Shown here one piece after another: positions 8,681 to 17,738 of a stretch of DNA of 64,000 nt; position 1 is the stretch's first letter; every line of letters begins with the position of its first letter. Source of the stretch: Bacteroidales bacterium (lineage in GTDB: Bacteria > Bacteroidota > Bacteroidia > Bacteroidales > Rikenellaceae); the NCBI GenBank assembly GCA_910574205.1, contig CAJSYJ010000004.1:310001-374000 (forward strand). Direction: 5' to 3'. Made by a program: the position numbers and the translations under genes. The notes beneath the pieces were generated by a model that did not search any database, was not told the DNA's origin, and saw only the letters and a program-made list of their open reading frames with translations.

Positions 8681-8840
8681 TTCTGCGGCTCGCTCGACAG
8701 CCGCTGCTTTCGATAGCGTGAAGCTGTCCGACCGACATCGCTCGTTGTACGCTGTTTGCAGACCGCATGCCTCAGACTGCGGGACGGGCGCACATATCGC
8801 AAACCGCCGTGGCGCTTGCACGTGAAAGCGGCGGACGCGC

Positions 8841-8887
8841 AGCGGGGCTGTCCGAGAGAATGCCGGACAGCCCCGCTGTCATTTTGT
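8841..8887 (+). terminator. Second terminator-like hairpin
   Basis: AGCGGGGCTGTCCG pairs with CGGACAGCCCCGCT, a 14-bp perfect stem with 9-nt loop, then GTCATTTTGTC. There is no obvious gene between this and the previous hairpin, so it could be a back-up terminator, or could act on the opposite strand after the methyltransferase gene. Confidence 0.6.
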
Positions 8888-9014
8888 CTGTCTGCCGTCG
8901 CGTGCAAACGACTATCCGTCGGAGTGATCGTCATGCATGCCGCTTTGCGCGGGTTTGCTCGCCCGGGCGGGCGGTTGCGTTTCGCCCTAAAACGGGCAGC
9001 CTCGCCGGAGCTGA

Positions 9015-9749
9015 CTATCGCCTGCGGAACTCCGAGCAGACGACGGCCGTGGCGACGGCTACGTTGAGCGACTCCGAGCCGCGGCGGTCGGCAGGGTAGG
9101 GCGGTATGAAGAGCCGTTGCGAGACGCGGGCGGCGCATGCGTCGCTTATGCCGCGCCCCTCGTTGCCCATGACGATGATGCCGTTGCGGCTCAGTGCAGA
9201 GGTGTATATGTCTTCGCCGTCGAGGAATGTACCGTAGACGGGAATGCCTCCGGTGCGGGCATCGGAGAGCACCCCGACGATATCGGTGTAGTGCACCGCC
9301 ACGCGGATTATGGCGCCCATCGTCGCCTGCACGACCTTGGGGTTGAAGCAGTCGGCGCAATCCTGAGAGCAGACCACGTTGCGGATGCCCCACCAGTCGG
9401 CCAGACGTATTATCGTGCCGAGGTTGCCGGGGTTCTGCACGCCGTCGAGTACGAGCGTGAGCGAGTCGGCAAGAGCCGCGGTATCGAGCCGCACCTGCGG
9501 CTTCTCGACCACGGCCAGCACGTCGGATGCCGTTTTGAGCATCGACATGCGCTCCATATCCTTTGCCGGGACGATCTCGGCCTCGGGGAATTGCGGACTG
9601 GCTGCCACGGCGTAGAGATGCCGTATGCGCATGGGCGAGGCGCGCAGCTCGCCAACGAGTTTCGCGCCCTCGGCGACGAACAATCCCCTCGCATCCCTCT
9701 CGCGCTTGTCGGCGAGCAGGCGCACGGCCTGTATTTCGGCTTTCGTCAT
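9015..9749 (-). CDS. TrmH/SpoU-family RNA 2'-O-methyltransferase
   Basis: A 244-residue SPOUT methyltransferase that methylates a ribose in rRNA or tRNA using S-adenosylmethionine. The N-terminal RNA-binding part includes ARGLFVAEGAKLV; the catalytic knot shows the three SpoU motifs: VLDGVQNPGNLGTIIR, IIVMGNEGRGIS and FIPPYPADRRGSESLNVAVA. The start at 9749 overlaps the rnz stop (ATGA); a longer upstream frame is only read-through of rnz in another frame. The exact target nucleotide is not deducible (RlmB or TrmH-like). Confidence 0.9.
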   Translation of the reverse strand: MTKAEIQAVRLLADKRERDARGLFVAEGAKLVGELRASPMRIRHLYAVAASPQFPEAEIVPAKDMERMSMLKTASDVLAVVEKPQVRLDTAALADSLTLVLDGVQNPGNLGTIIRLADWWGIRNVVCSQDCADCFNPKVVQATMGAIIRVAVHYTDIVGVLSDARTGGIPVYGTFLDGEDIYTSALSRNGIIVMGNEGRGISDACAARVSQRLFIPPYPADRRGSESLNVAVATAVVCSEFRRR

Positions 9750-10669
9750 TTTGTTTTCTCTATTTGAAACGTCTCTCCCTCGGCGGCTATCCCGGTGCGC
9801 GGAAACAACTCGCGGCACTCCTCCAACAGCTGCATGCGATCCTTGTAGCGCGACGAGAAGTGACCGATGATAAGTCTGCCGGCCTCGGCCGCGAGCGCTG
9901 CGCGTGCCGCCTCGACGGTGGTCGAATGTCCCCTGTCGTGCGCCTCGCGGCGCTGGGCGGCGGCGTATGTCGTCTCGTGATACATCAGGTCGACCCCGTG
10001 CGCCAGCTTGGCCGCGCGCGCGGAGTAGTTGGTGTCCGACAGATAGACATACGAGCGCGGCCGGTGCGGCCGGTATGTCAGCTCGGCATTGGGTATCGTC
10101 TGTCCCGAGGGCAGGAGTATATCCTCGCCGCGCTTGGCCGCGACGATATCCGTTATGCCGAGCCCGTATTTCGCTATCTTGAACTTGTCGACGTTGAGCT
10201 CGGGCGGCTTCTCGCGGAACAGATAGCCCGAGGCCGGCACGCGGTGGCGCAGCGGTATGCTCCATACTTCGAGCCTGCGGTTCTCGAACAGCAGCTCGTG
10301 CCTCGTCGTATCGACGCGGTGCCATACCACCTCGTAGGGCAGGTCGGGGGCGAAGTAACGCGCGTGGCACTCCAATATCTCGCCCATGGGCGCCGGGGCG
10401 TATATGTCGAGCGGCGTGCGCTTGCCGTACAGCCCGAGTGTGGCGATGAGCGGAAAGAGCCCGTATACGTGGTCGCCGTGCAGGTGCGAGATGAACACGC
10501 CGCGCAGGCGCAGCGGGTTGACCCCGTAGCGCGCCAGCTGCTGCTGCGCACCCTCGCCCGCGTCGATCAGATAGTACTGCTCGTCGAAATCGACCACCTG
10601 CGACGACGGGTGGCTGCCCGCCGTAGGCTTGGCCGAGGCGTTGCCGAGTATGGTAACCGAAAAGCCCAA
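9746..10669 (-). CDS. rnz: Ribonuclease Z
   Basis: A 307-residue metallo-beta-lactamase-fold endonuclease that trims tRNA 3' ends. The zinc motif SHLHGDHVYGLFPLI is seen at about residue 60, DAGEGAQQQL precedes it, and YLSDTNY, YHETTY and the C-terminal IGHFSSRYKD supply the remaining ligands and the RNase Z signature. The length matches bacterial RNase Z. It lies between a lipoprotein gene (4 bp gap) and the methyltransferase (4 bp overlap), so trxB, the lipoprotein, rnz and the methyltransferase probably form one minus-strand transcript. Confidence 0.94.
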   Translation of the reverse strand: MGFSVTILGNASAKPTAGSHPSSQVVDFDEQYYLIDAGEGAQQQLARYGVNPLRLRGVFISHLHGDHVYGLFPLIATLGLYGKRTPLDIYAPAPMGEILECHARYFAPDLPYEVVWHRVDTTRHELLFENRRLEVWSIPLRHRVPASGYLFREKPPELNVDKFKIAKYGLGITDIVAAKRGEDILLPSGQTIPNAELTYRPHRPRSYVYLSDTNYSARAAKLAHGVDLMYHETTYAAAQRREAHDRGHSTTVEAARAALAAEAGRLIIGHFSSRYKDRMQLLEECRELFPRTGIAAEGETFQIEKTK

Positions 10670-10673
10670 TCCG

Positions 10674-11081
10674 TCAACGTTTGTATTTTATGAATGTCGC
10701 CATGAGCGTATGCGATATGGTCTGCTCCTTGCGTGTGGTCGACGTGCGTGTGATCGAACCGTCGATGCCCTCTTTGCTCTCTTCGGTGGTCTTGTATACG
10801 GGGTCGGAGACGTCGCGTCTTATTCCCTCGAAGACCACCGCATCGGCACCGACCTCGCGCGCCCGCTGCTCGATCGCCGCCTGAGCATCCTCGACCGTAC
10901 CCATGAACCCCGGCGAGGCGTCGATATGCCCCATGGTCGTGTAGTCGCAGGGCACGTCTTTCCAGTCGAACCACAGATCGATAGCATCCACCGCCGGATA
11001 CGATTTGCCGATGTAGGATACCGACGCGCCGCACGCCGTAAGCAGCACGGCGGTCGTCATTGCCGTAAAAAAGCGCTTCAT
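10674..11081 (-). CDS. Small lipoprotein of unknown function
   Basis: A 135-residue protein with signal peptide and lipobox (VLLTACG, Cys at about residue 17). The mature part has a segment SYPAVDAIDLWFDWKDVP and a DAQAAIEQRAREVGADAV stretch, as in small lipoproteins in which a helix is followed by VVFEGI. It then has a Ser/Thr-rich region ending in HTLMATFIKYKR. No confident family assignment. It sits between trxB (35 bp) and rnz (4 bp) in one orientation. Confidence 0.75.
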   Translation of the reverse strand: MKRFFTAMTTAVLLTACGASVSYIGKSYPAVDAIDLWFDWKDVPCDYTTMGHIDASPGFMGTVEDAQAAIEQRAREVGADAVVFEGIRRDVSDPVYKTTEESKEGIDGSITRTSTTRKEQTISHTLMATFIKYKR

Positions 11082-11116
11082 AATATTATGGGTTTATATT
11101 ATAGGTTTCTCCGTTT

Positions 11117-12043
11117 CTATTGCGCGAGCAGGAATCTCTCGCAGTCGAGTGCTGCCACGCAGCCCGAACCGGCAGCCGTCACGGCCTGACGGTACGACGG
11201 GTCTTTCACGTCGCCCGCGGCGAATACGCCCTCGACGCTGGTCTTCGACGTCGCGCCCTCGACCTTGATATAGCCCTCGGCATCGAGCGCGAGCTGACCC
11301 TTGAAAACGTCGGTGTTGGGGTGGTGTCCTATGGCCAGGAAGAAGCCCGTGATGTCGATCGTGCGCTCCTCGCCCGTGGCGCTGTGGCGGAGTCGTGCTC
11401 CCGTCACGCCGTTCTCGTCGCCGAGCACCTCGGCCGTGTTCTGCTCGAACAGAACCTCGATGTTGGAGGTCGAGAAGACGCGCTCCTGCATCGCCTTCGA
11501 GGCGCGCAGATAGGGCTTGCGGACGATCATGTATACCTTGCGGCAGAGCGACGCCAGATAGGTGGCCTCCTCGCATGCCGTGTCGCCGCCGCCGACCACG
11601 GCGACATCCTGACGGCGGTAGAAGAAGCCGTCGCACGTGGCGCATGCGCTCACGCCCATGCCGCGGAAACGGCTCTCGGATTCGAGTCCGAGGTAGCGTG
11701 CCGAGGCTCCTGTGGCGACGATCATCGCCTCGGCCTCGATCTCATGCTCGCCGTCGATCCTGACGCGGAACGGACGGCTGCTCAGATCGACCTCGGTAAC
11801 GATGCCGCGGCGTATGTCGGCGCCGAAGCGCTGTGCCTGACGGCGCAGGTCGTCCATCATCTGCGTGCCGTCGACACCCTCGGGATAACCCGGGAAGTTC
11901 TCGATCTGGGTGGTCGTGGTAAGCTGTCCTCCCGGCTCGATACCCTCGTAGAGTACGGGCGAGAGATTTGCGCGTGAGGCGTATATGGCAGCCGTGAAGC
12001 CCGCAGGGCCGCTGCCGACGATAAGACATCTGATGTGTTCCAT
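11117..12043 (-). CDS. trxB: Thioredoxin-disulfide reductase
   Basis: A 308-residue FAD/NADPH flavoprotein that reduces thioredoxin. FAD-binding IVGSGPAGFTAAIYASRA is at residues 8-25, the redox-active CATC is at 134-137, the NADPH-binding VVGGGDTACEEA lies shortly after, and the C-terminal FAD motif GVFAAGDV is present. The start at 12043 begins directly with the MEHIRCLIVGSG flavoprotein strand; longer upstream frames have no family support. It heads the transcript that continues into the lipoprotein and rnz. Confidence 0.95.
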   Translation of the reverse strand: MEHIRCLIVGSGPAGFTAAIYASRANLSPVLYEGIEPGGQLTTTTQIENFPGYPEGVDGTQMMDDLRRQAQRFGADIRRGIVTEVDLSSRPFRVRIDGEHEIEAEAMIVATGASARYLGLESESRFRGMGVSACATCDGFFYRRQDVAVVGGGDTACEEATYLASLCRKVYMIVRKPYLRASKAMQERVFSTSNIEVLFEQNTAEVLGDENGVTGARLRHSATGEERTIDITGFFLAIGHHPNTDVFKGQLALDAEGYIKVEGATSKTSVEGVFAAGDVKDPSYRQAVTAAGSGCVAALDCERFLLAQ

Positions 12044-12135
12044 AGTCGTTTTATTTTTTGAGTTAATATTCTCGTTTCTATTATGCTCTTTGCCGCCGGC
12101 AGCCGTTTCGGCCGCCCCTCGGCTCGGCGCATCGG

Positions 12136-13116
12136 TTACAGTTCTATGTCGCATTGTTCGCGTTCGCGCCACGGGTCGAGCTGCGCGCCCGAGTAGTCGA
12201 AGCGTGCCCAACGGCTGCCCCGGGCTACCCACGAGCGGCCGCTTTGCACGTCGTACTCCACTATGTCGTACTGTGCGGGGATTATCTCGCGTCCCGTTTT
12301 GTCGATCAGCCCCATTAGCCCGTCGAACCGCTGCACCGCGGCGCGCCCCTCGCGGAAGTCGTCCGCCCAGAAGTACTCGGGCTCTATTACCGTGCGGCCG
12401 CATGCGTCGACGAAGCCGTAGGCACCGTCGCGAAAGATGCGCGCACGCTCCTCGAACATATTGCCTACGCGGTCGCGGCTGCCTTTGTCCGCGGCTCCGG
12501 CGGCGTATGCGCGCGTCGTATCGCTGAGGCAGGTGCATGGCGGCAGGGCATTGTCTGAGATGTATCTGCCTATCTCGGCCAGCGCCTTATCGTCGCCGCC
12601 CGCGCCGCGTGTGGCGTAGTGCGGTCTTATGGCGTGCATGATGCCGTCGTCCGATATGACGATATTGTCTGCGTTGAGGTTGTTGTGGCTTATGTCGGCG
12701 CGCCGGAGCCTTTGTGCCAGATCGTCGAGTGCGGCTTGCAGCCGGTCGGCGTCTAAGCCTGCGACGGCCTCCGAGAGCCGGGTCGCGGAGGGCAGAAGCT
12801 CGGCTATGGCGTCGCAGCGGCTGCCCGTGGCGGCATCGACGAGTATCTCGTCGCGCAGTATGCGGTACGAGGCCATGCTCTCGCCCGGCAGCGACCGCAA
12901 GACGGCGGCCGCGCGCTCGGCACGCTCTATGGCGCGCAGCGATATCGGGGCGCTCAGCAGCCACTCCCTCCCGCGCCACGACATGCGGCAGTCGGCCGTG
13001 AGCGTCGAACGGCATATCGCGGCATCATCCGCCATGCGGGCGTCGGAGAGCTGCCCGAGCCATTGGGCGGGGTTGAGGACGGCGCGTCGGAAGTCGACTA
13101 TCGTGCAGAGCTTCAT
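12136..13116 (-). CDS. Degenerate protein-kinase-like protein with WG-type repeats
   Basis: A 326-residue protein whose middle retains a kinase-like catalytic loop, HNNLNADN at residues 144-151, in place of HxDLKxxN, so the catalytic Asp is Asn; the DFG Asp is also absent (HAIRPH at 161-166). The ATP-anchoring Lys is not recognisable. The C-terminal third has WG-repeat-like strands (AYGFVDACGRTVIEPEYFWA, LMGLIDKTGREIIPAQYD). It appears to be a pseudokinase paralogous to the kinase at 15786-16946, which keeps the catalytic residues. The start is 5 bp downstream of the VWA gene, so the two are cotranscribed. Role unknown; a regulator or scaffold for the active kinase is an inference. Confidence 0.75.
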   Translation of the reverse strand: MKLCTIVDFRRAVLNPAQWLGQLSDARMADDAAICRSTLTADCRMSWRGREWLLSAPISLRAIERAERAAAVLRSLPGESMASYRILRDEILVDAATGSRCDAIAELLPSATRLSEAVAGLDADRLQAALDDLAQRLRRADISHNNLNADNIVISDDGIMHAIRPHYATRGAGGDDKALAEIGRYISDNALPPCTCLSDTTRAYAAGAADKGSRDRVGNMFEERARIFRDGAYGFVDACGRTVIEPEYFWADDFREGRAAVQRFDGLMGLIDKTGREIIPAQYDIVEYDVQSGRSWVARGSRWARFDYSGAQLDPWREREQCDIEL

Positions 13117-13121
13117 TGCTT

Positions 13122-13985
13122 TCAGTATATATTGTTTACGCTTCGCGAGCCTATATCCAGGACAGACAGGAGCTGTGCCGCCGAGGCGTTGTATGCCATG
13201 CCGCGCATGGGCGGCATGCCGAGGGCGCCCGTAAGAGAGCGTATCCCCTCGACGAAGGGCTCGGGCATCGTGCTCGACATATCGTAGAGGAGTTGCGAAT
13301 AGCGATCCTCGCCGCACTCGCTCCGGCTCGACGGAAACAGTATGCTGCGTCGCGAGGAGTCGGTCGAAAGGTGTATGTTTATCAGCAGCGTCTCTCCGTC
13401 GGCAGTGCCGGTGCGGCGTATCTGCGAGGCCATGTCGCACAGGTCGTCGTAGTCGCCGTCGCTGCTTTCGCCGTCCGTGATGTTGAATACGACGGGCGGG
13501 AAGCTCTCTGCGTTCTCTGCTCGCGAGCACCACTCGTCCACTATGTCGCGCACGGTAAGCAGAGCCTCGTACATCGGGGTCAGTCCGCCGGCCGCCGGCT
13601 CTATCCAGCGGTGCAGGTCGAAGCCGACTATGGCGTGGCTGCCGTCGGGCAGCCTCTGGTCGAACTCCATGCGTCTGAGAGGCGGCATGGCGCGGCTCAG
13701 GGCATCGACCGCCACGGCGAAGTCCTCGTGCGGCGCAGGCAGCATGGATCTTACCCCGTCGCCCGAGTATCCGACCACGGCTATGTCGTAGTAGTTGCGG
13801 CAGACGCCGCCCCGGCGCGCCCGCTCTATGAGCTCGTCTATCGTATAGTCGGTAACCAGCGCGACGGCCTCGGCCTTGGACATGGGCATGCCGTTGAAGA
13901 CGATACGCTCGCGCATCGAACCCGAGCAGTCGATTGCCAGAACGAATGCCGTGCGGTGGAGGTGGGTTATGGGCTGGCTGTACAT
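13122..13985 (-). CDS. VWA-domain protein with intact MIDAS
   Basis: A 287-residue von Willebrand factor A protein without a signal peptide. The MIDAS motif DCSGSM (residues 19-24) is within AFVLAIDCSGSMRERI; a Thr or Ser follows in the GLTPMYEALL segment, and NITDGESSDGDYDDL supplies the later Asp. It resembles cytoplasmic TerY-like VWA proteins that partner with kinases. It lies 11 bp after the DUF4954 gene and 5 bp before the degenerate kinase gene, so the three form one operon. Confidence 0.85.
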   Translation of the reverse strand: MYSQPITHLHRTAFVLAIDCSGSMRERIVFNGMPMSKAEAVALVTDYTIDELIERARRGGVCRNYYDIAVVGYSGDGVRSMLPAPHEDFAVAVDALSRAMPPLRRMEFDQRLPDGSHAIVGFDLHRWIEPAAGGLTPMYEALLTVRDIVDEWCSRAENAESFPPVVFNITDGESSDGDYDDLCDMASQIRRTGTADGETLLINIHLSTDSSRRSILFPSSRSECGEDRYSQLLYDMSSTMPEPFVEGIRSLTGALGMPPMRGMAYNASAAQLLSVLDIGSRSVNNIY

Positions 13986-13996
13986 CGTGGAGAGGG

Positions 13997-15724
13997 TCAG
14001 AGTCCGCGGACGTTTTTATAATCGGCGCGACGTACCTCGTCGTCGCGGTAGTCGTAGCCGTAGCCTATCGACATCTCCTCGCCGCAGTCGCGTCTGAGGT
14101 CGGCGTCGGTCTGCTCGCGCATCGAACGGATGATGTTCTCCGACGAGGATACCGTATCGGCTATCTCCTCGGGCGTGGGCCGGTGCCCCAGCAGCGAGCT
14201 CAGAAGCGCCAGCGCATAGTCGCAGGCGTAGCTGCGGTAGTTGTCGGCGAAGGCTTGCAGACGCTCGTCGATCTGCTCCAACGACGTTATGCGTCCCGCT
14301 TCGAGATCGTCGAGAAGCCTATCGGCCGTGCCCCGCGTGATGTACTGTCCCGCAGCATCGATCCACTCGTCGGCGCCGGTGTTGTCCGGACTCGGAACGG
14401 CGTTGTCGAGCATGCGTCCTATCGAGGCGGCTATGGCGCGGTTGTAGAGCTTTATGCCGCGGACGAGCATCGTCGACTTGATCGTGGTGCGGTTGTAGCG
14501 GTATATGTCGGCCTTGGGGTCGCCGTCGCGTAACGAGTTGAGGCGGTCGACGCCGCGCACCATCATGCCCGTAAGAAAGGGGTTGAACTCGTCGAAGTCT
14601 ATCCTGTCGCGGCGGAGCGTGCGACGGTCTCTCTTGCACCATTTCTCTATGTCGCGCACGGTGCCGTAGCTGGTAAGGTTCATCGCCGGCATCAGCATCG
14701 AACCTCCGTCGCTCTCGATAAGATACGAGAAGGGCATCTCGTGCGTGTCGTGGTGGTGCGAGTGTCGGCCTATGACGACGGTAAAGGCACCCTCGATAGC
14801 GGGCGACATTATATAGGCGCCGCTGCCGAACTTGCAGCCGCGCGGATGTATCGACTGGTGTACGGCTCCGCTCTTGAACAGGTGGTTCGACTGGTTGGAG
14901 CCGCTGCCGGCGTTGAAGAAGGAGAACATGCCCGCGATAAGCAGCGACGACTTGTGGTGCGAGACGGTGTACGGTCCGGCGAAGATCGAGGCGGCCTCGC
15001 CGTTCTCGCAGTGCGAGCCGGCGAAGAAGAGCGAGTCGACGGCCGTGAAGCCCTTGTCGAGCGTGCAGGCCTCGCCCACGAAGCAGCGCTCGACGACGGC
15101 GCCGCCGCCTACGTGCGAATGCTCGTCGAAGATGAACTCCGAAGCTTTGACGTCGACGCCGACGTATGCCCCGGCCGCTACGGTTCCGCATTCGAGGCTC
15201 GACGCCCCCTCGATCGCGGCGCCGCGGCCTATGCGCACCTCGCGGATGAATTTTACGTTGGAGATGCGTGCCCCCTCGCCCACCGAGCCCATGTCGTCGG
15301 CACGGCTCTCGGCATATCGGTCGACCAGACGTTCGATCGCCTGCACGGCATCGGGGCGGTGGCGGTATACGGCGGCTATGTATGCCGTCTGGGCGCTCAT
15401 CGTATCGAACATGGCCACGGCGCGCCCGCCGTTTTCATTGATCGCGGCTACGCGCACCGCATTGCCGAACGAGCTGCGCCGGCGGCACTCCATGCGTCCG
15501 ACCGACTCGACGACGGCATCGGAGGCTATGCGGTAGCGCGACAGGGTGGAGTCAACCACTCGTGCGCGGGAGCCGATCTCGACCCTGCCCTCGAAGCGGC
15601 AGCATGCCACCTGCGACGGCGAGAAGTCCTCGGCGACGAGAATTTCGTTCCAGTCGTCGGCCGTGGTTCCGGTCGCCGTCATCGCCGCTATTTCGGCGGG
15701 TGTCGTATGTCTTAGTTTTTGCAT
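13997..15724 (-). CDS. DUF4954-family left-handed beta-helix protein
   Basis: A 575-residue protein with many hexapeptide-like turns of a left-handed beta helix in its N-terminal two thirds (for example IGSRARVVDSTLSRYRI and VGEGARISNVKFIREV), plus HSHHHDTHEMPFSYLIE. The C-terminal 200 residues are helical. The family is widespread in Bacteroidetes with no assigned reaction; the fold resembles sugar-nucleotide acyltransferases. It has its own -7 box (15760-15767) and is followed after 11 bp by the VWA gene. Confidence 0.85.
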   Translation of the reverse strand: MQKLRHTTPAEIAAMTATGTTADDWNEILVAEDFSPSQVACCRFEGRVEIGSRARVVDSTLSRYRIASDAVVESVGRMECRRRSSFGNAVRVAAINENGGRAVAMFDTMSAQTAYIAAVYRHRPDAVQAIERLVDRYAESRADDMGSVGEGARISNVKFIREVRIGRGAAIEGASSLECGTVAAGAYVGVDVKASEFIFDEHSHVGGGAVVERCFVGEACTLDKGFTAVDSLFFAGSHCENGEAASIFAGPYTVSHHKSSLLIAGMFSFFNAGSGSNQSNHLFKSGAVHQSIHPRGCKFGSGAYIMSPAIEGAFTVVIGRHSHHHDTHEMPFSYLIESDGGSMLMPAMNLTSYGTVRDIEKWCKRDRRTLRRDRIDFDEFNPFLTGMMVRGVDRLNSLRDGDPKADIYRYNRTTIKSTMLVRGIKLYNRAIAASIGRMLDNAVPSPDNTGADEWIDAAGQYITRGTADRLLDDLEAGRITSLEQIDERLQAFADNYRSYACDYALALLSSLLGHRPTPEEIADTVSSSENIIRSMREQTDADLRRDCGEEMSIGYGYDYRDDEVRRADYKNVRGL

Positions 15725-15759
15725 CGGTCGAGATGTTTGCGATATGGCTTGTTATCGTG

Positions 15760-15767
15760 CAAAAATA
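15760..15767 (-). promoter_or_regulatory. -7 box upstream of the DUF4954-VWA-pseudokinase operon
   Basis: The minus strand reads TATTTTTG (TAnnTTTG), 35 nt before the DUF4954 start and downstream of the stop of the active kinase gene, so the three-gene operon can be transcribed separately from that kinase. Confidence 0.55.
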
Positions 15768-15785
15768 GTACTTTTTCGCCAATAT

Positions 15786-16946
15786 TCAAAACTCGTACTC
15801 CACATCTCCGTCGAGCGTCACCGTGCAGCGCCGGCCGCCCGACTCGGCACGGGCGCGACCGCCGCTGAGCGGTTTTATGCTGTCGAAGCGCGAGCACTCC
15901 ATAAGCGATCTGCCGGTGCAGGAGATGAAGTGCCGGCAGCCGCCAAGCTCGACGAGCGCCGTGCCCTCCGTAGGCTCGAAGCCGCTGTCGTATAGCGGCG
16001 GAATGACCCACTCTCCGCGGCGTATGTAGCCCCAGCCGAAGCGGCCGTGTTCGAGCGTTGCGCCGTCGAAGCCTCGGGCGGGGTCGGCGGGGTCGCTAAG
16101 TGCGATGCTTAACAGCTGAGCCAGTGCGGGCAGCGATGCCGTGGGCGACGAGAGCAGGCGCGCTATGCGGTAATGTGAGGCGTCGCCGCTGCGGGCGAGG
16201 ATATGCTCTGCCCGGTGCAGCTTCGGGTCGCGCCCCGCGACGGCCAGAGCCGGCGAGAACATGCGCCCCTCGCCGTCGGTCATCTGGGCAGCTGCGGCAG
16301 GGTCGGCTGCCGCGAGGGCGAGCATAGTCGAGATGAGTGCGGCGGGGTAGTCGTCGATCCGCTTGTCGTACATGTCGGCCGTGCGCGAGGGGTGCTGATA
16401 GTCGGGCGTCCCCGTTTCGACGGCACGGCAGCCCGCATACCCGGGCAGATAGGCCGCATCCCAGTCTACCGGCGTCATGCCACGGGACGAGCAGACGATG
16501 TTCTCGGGTTTCAGATCGCCGTGGGCGCGCTCCGAGGCCAGCAGCCCGAGCGCCAGCGAATCGAAGTCGCGGCTCAGGCGCAAGAGCGCCATGCGGTCGG
16601 CGGCGGCATCCCTCATCGCCTCGTCGAGCGTGCGTCCCTCGACCCACTCCGCAAGGACTATGTCTATCCAGCTGCCGTGTCCCGAGATGTCGTAGACGAA
16701 CAACTCCGCGGGCAGATAGCTCTCGCCGTAAATGGCGGCCAGCCGCTGCTTGGGGCGCGTGTAGCACTTCATGGCGTAGGTGCGGCGGTCGCCGGCAAGA
16801 CGCACTCTGACCACGACGGCGTTATTGCCCGGTCGGATAGCCATGCGGCCGTCGGCGTCGTGGCACACGGTGGGGCGGGGCAGCGTGCGGCAGACGATCT
16901 GCCGGCTGCCGAGCGTAGCAAGTATCTGTGATATGCAGATCGACAT
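15786..16946 (-). CDS. Protein-kinase-like protein with WG-type tail
   Basis: A 386-residue cytoplasmic protein with a small eukaryotic-type kinase domain. The ATP-lysine motif YAMKCY (Lys60), an acidic ELFVYD segment (about 81-86), the catalytic loop HGDLKPEN (142-149) and a DFG-equivalent VDWDA (160-164) are all visible, so it is likely active, on protein or small-molecule substrates. The remaining part is helical, ending with WG-like repeats (GRFGWGYIRRGEWVIPPLYD and following). No membrane segment. It is followed after 61 bp by the DUF4954-VWA-pseudokinase operon. Compare the degenerate paralogue at 12136-13116. Confidence 0.8.
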   Translation of the reverse strand: MSICISQILATLGSRQIVCRTLPRPTVCHDADGRMAIRPGNNAVVVRVRLAGDRRTYAMKCYTRPKQRLAAIYGESYLPAELFVYDISGHGSWIDIVLAEWVEGRTLDEAMRDAAADRMALLRLSRDFDSLALGLLASERAHGDLKPENIVCSSRGMTPVDWDAAYLPGYAGCRAVETGTPDYQHPSRTADMYDKRIDDYPAALISTMLALAAADPAAAAQMTDGEGRMFSPALAVAGRDPKLHRAEHILARSGDASHYRIARLLSSPTASLPALAQLLSIALSDPADPARGFDGATLEHGRFGWGYIRRGEWVIPPLYDSGFEPTEGTALVELGGCRHFISCTGRSLMECSRFDSIKPLSGGRARAESGGRRCTVTLDGDVEYEF

Positions 16947-17012
16947 GGCCTATCTATACGGAAAAGCGACAAAAGCCTGTGCCTTTGCCGCTCGAAACAT
17001 ATCGTCTGCCGA

Positions 17013-17594
17013 TTACTTTCCGCAACCGCAGTCGCAGTCATGCTCGCCGTGGCACTCGTGCTCGCCATTGCACTCGTGCTCGCCGTCGCAACCTCCGTCG
17101 CAGTCGTGGCATCCGCAACCGCAGCCGCCCTTGGCGGCGAGATCCTCGGGCGTCACGTCGCGCACCGAGACTACCTCCACCTCGAAATCGAGCGTCTTGC
17201 CCGCCATGGGGTGGTTGAAGTCCATTACCACGCTCTCGTCCTTGACCTCCTTGACAAGACCCATCATGTGGTTGCCCTGAGCGTCGCTCATCGGGATCTG
17301 GCTGCCGACGAAGAGTATCTCCTCGGCGACCTTGCCGTCCATCATGAATACGGTCTTGGGGAGCTCGACCACCGCCTCGGCTATGGTCTCGCCGTAGCCG
17401 TCCTTGGGTTCGAGCGTGAAGGCCACCTTCTCACCCGGCTCCTTGCCCATTATGGCGGCTTCGAACTTGGGCAGCAGCATGCCCGTGCCGCAGATAAATT
17501 CGAGGGGTTTGCCCGGTTGAGACTGATCGGCTATCTTGCCGTCGACGGTAAGGCGGTAGTCTACCGCAACCATCTTGTTCGCTTCTACTTTCAT
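17013..17594 (-). CDS. slyD: SlyD-type FKBP peptidyl-prolyl isomerase
   Basis: A 193-residue FKBP with the inserted-flap organisation of SlyD: VAVDYRLTVDGKIADQS, then GTGMLLPKFEAAIMG, the insertion-in-flap chaperone domain (from about residue 72), and FNHPMAGKTLDFEVEV. The tail is a metal-binding run of Cys, His and Asp/Glu starting GGCGCGCHDCDGGCDGEHE, with 12 Cys and several His in the last 35 residues, as in SlyD proteins that deliver nickel. It catalyses proline isomerisation, chaperones unfolded chains and stores or passes Ni2+/Zn2+ in the cytoplasm. It stands alone between the kinase gene and gcvP. Confidence 0.92.
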   Translation of the reverse strand: MKVEANKMVAVDYRLTVDGKIADQSQPGKPLEFICGTGMLLPKFEAAIMGKEPGEKVAFTLEPKDGYGETIAEAVVELPKTVFMMDGKVAEEILFVGSQIPMSDAQGNHMMGLVKEVKDESVVMDFNHPMAGKTLDFEVEVVSVRDVTPEDLAAKGGCGCGCHDCDGGCDGEHECNGEHECHGEHDCDCGCGK

Positions 17595-17738
17595 TGAATA
17601 CGATTTAAGTGTTATTACAATTCGTTTCCGGCCGTCGTGCCGCCCGGCGAAGCATTGCGGCTGCCGGCGCCCGGTTCGGACCGTGCGGGAAGCGGCTCGC
17701 TCCCCGCACCTGTCCTGAGTATTTTATCGCGTCGACCG

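Larger units (their letters stand above)
8550..9014. other. Convergent intergenic region with two hairpins
   Basis: Lies between the + strand cupin gene and the - strand methyltransferase gene. It holds two strong hairpins (8646-8673 and 8841-8877). No gene is convincing on either strand; open frames at 8756-9099 overlap the hairpin and the methyltransferase gene end. Confidence 0.6.
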
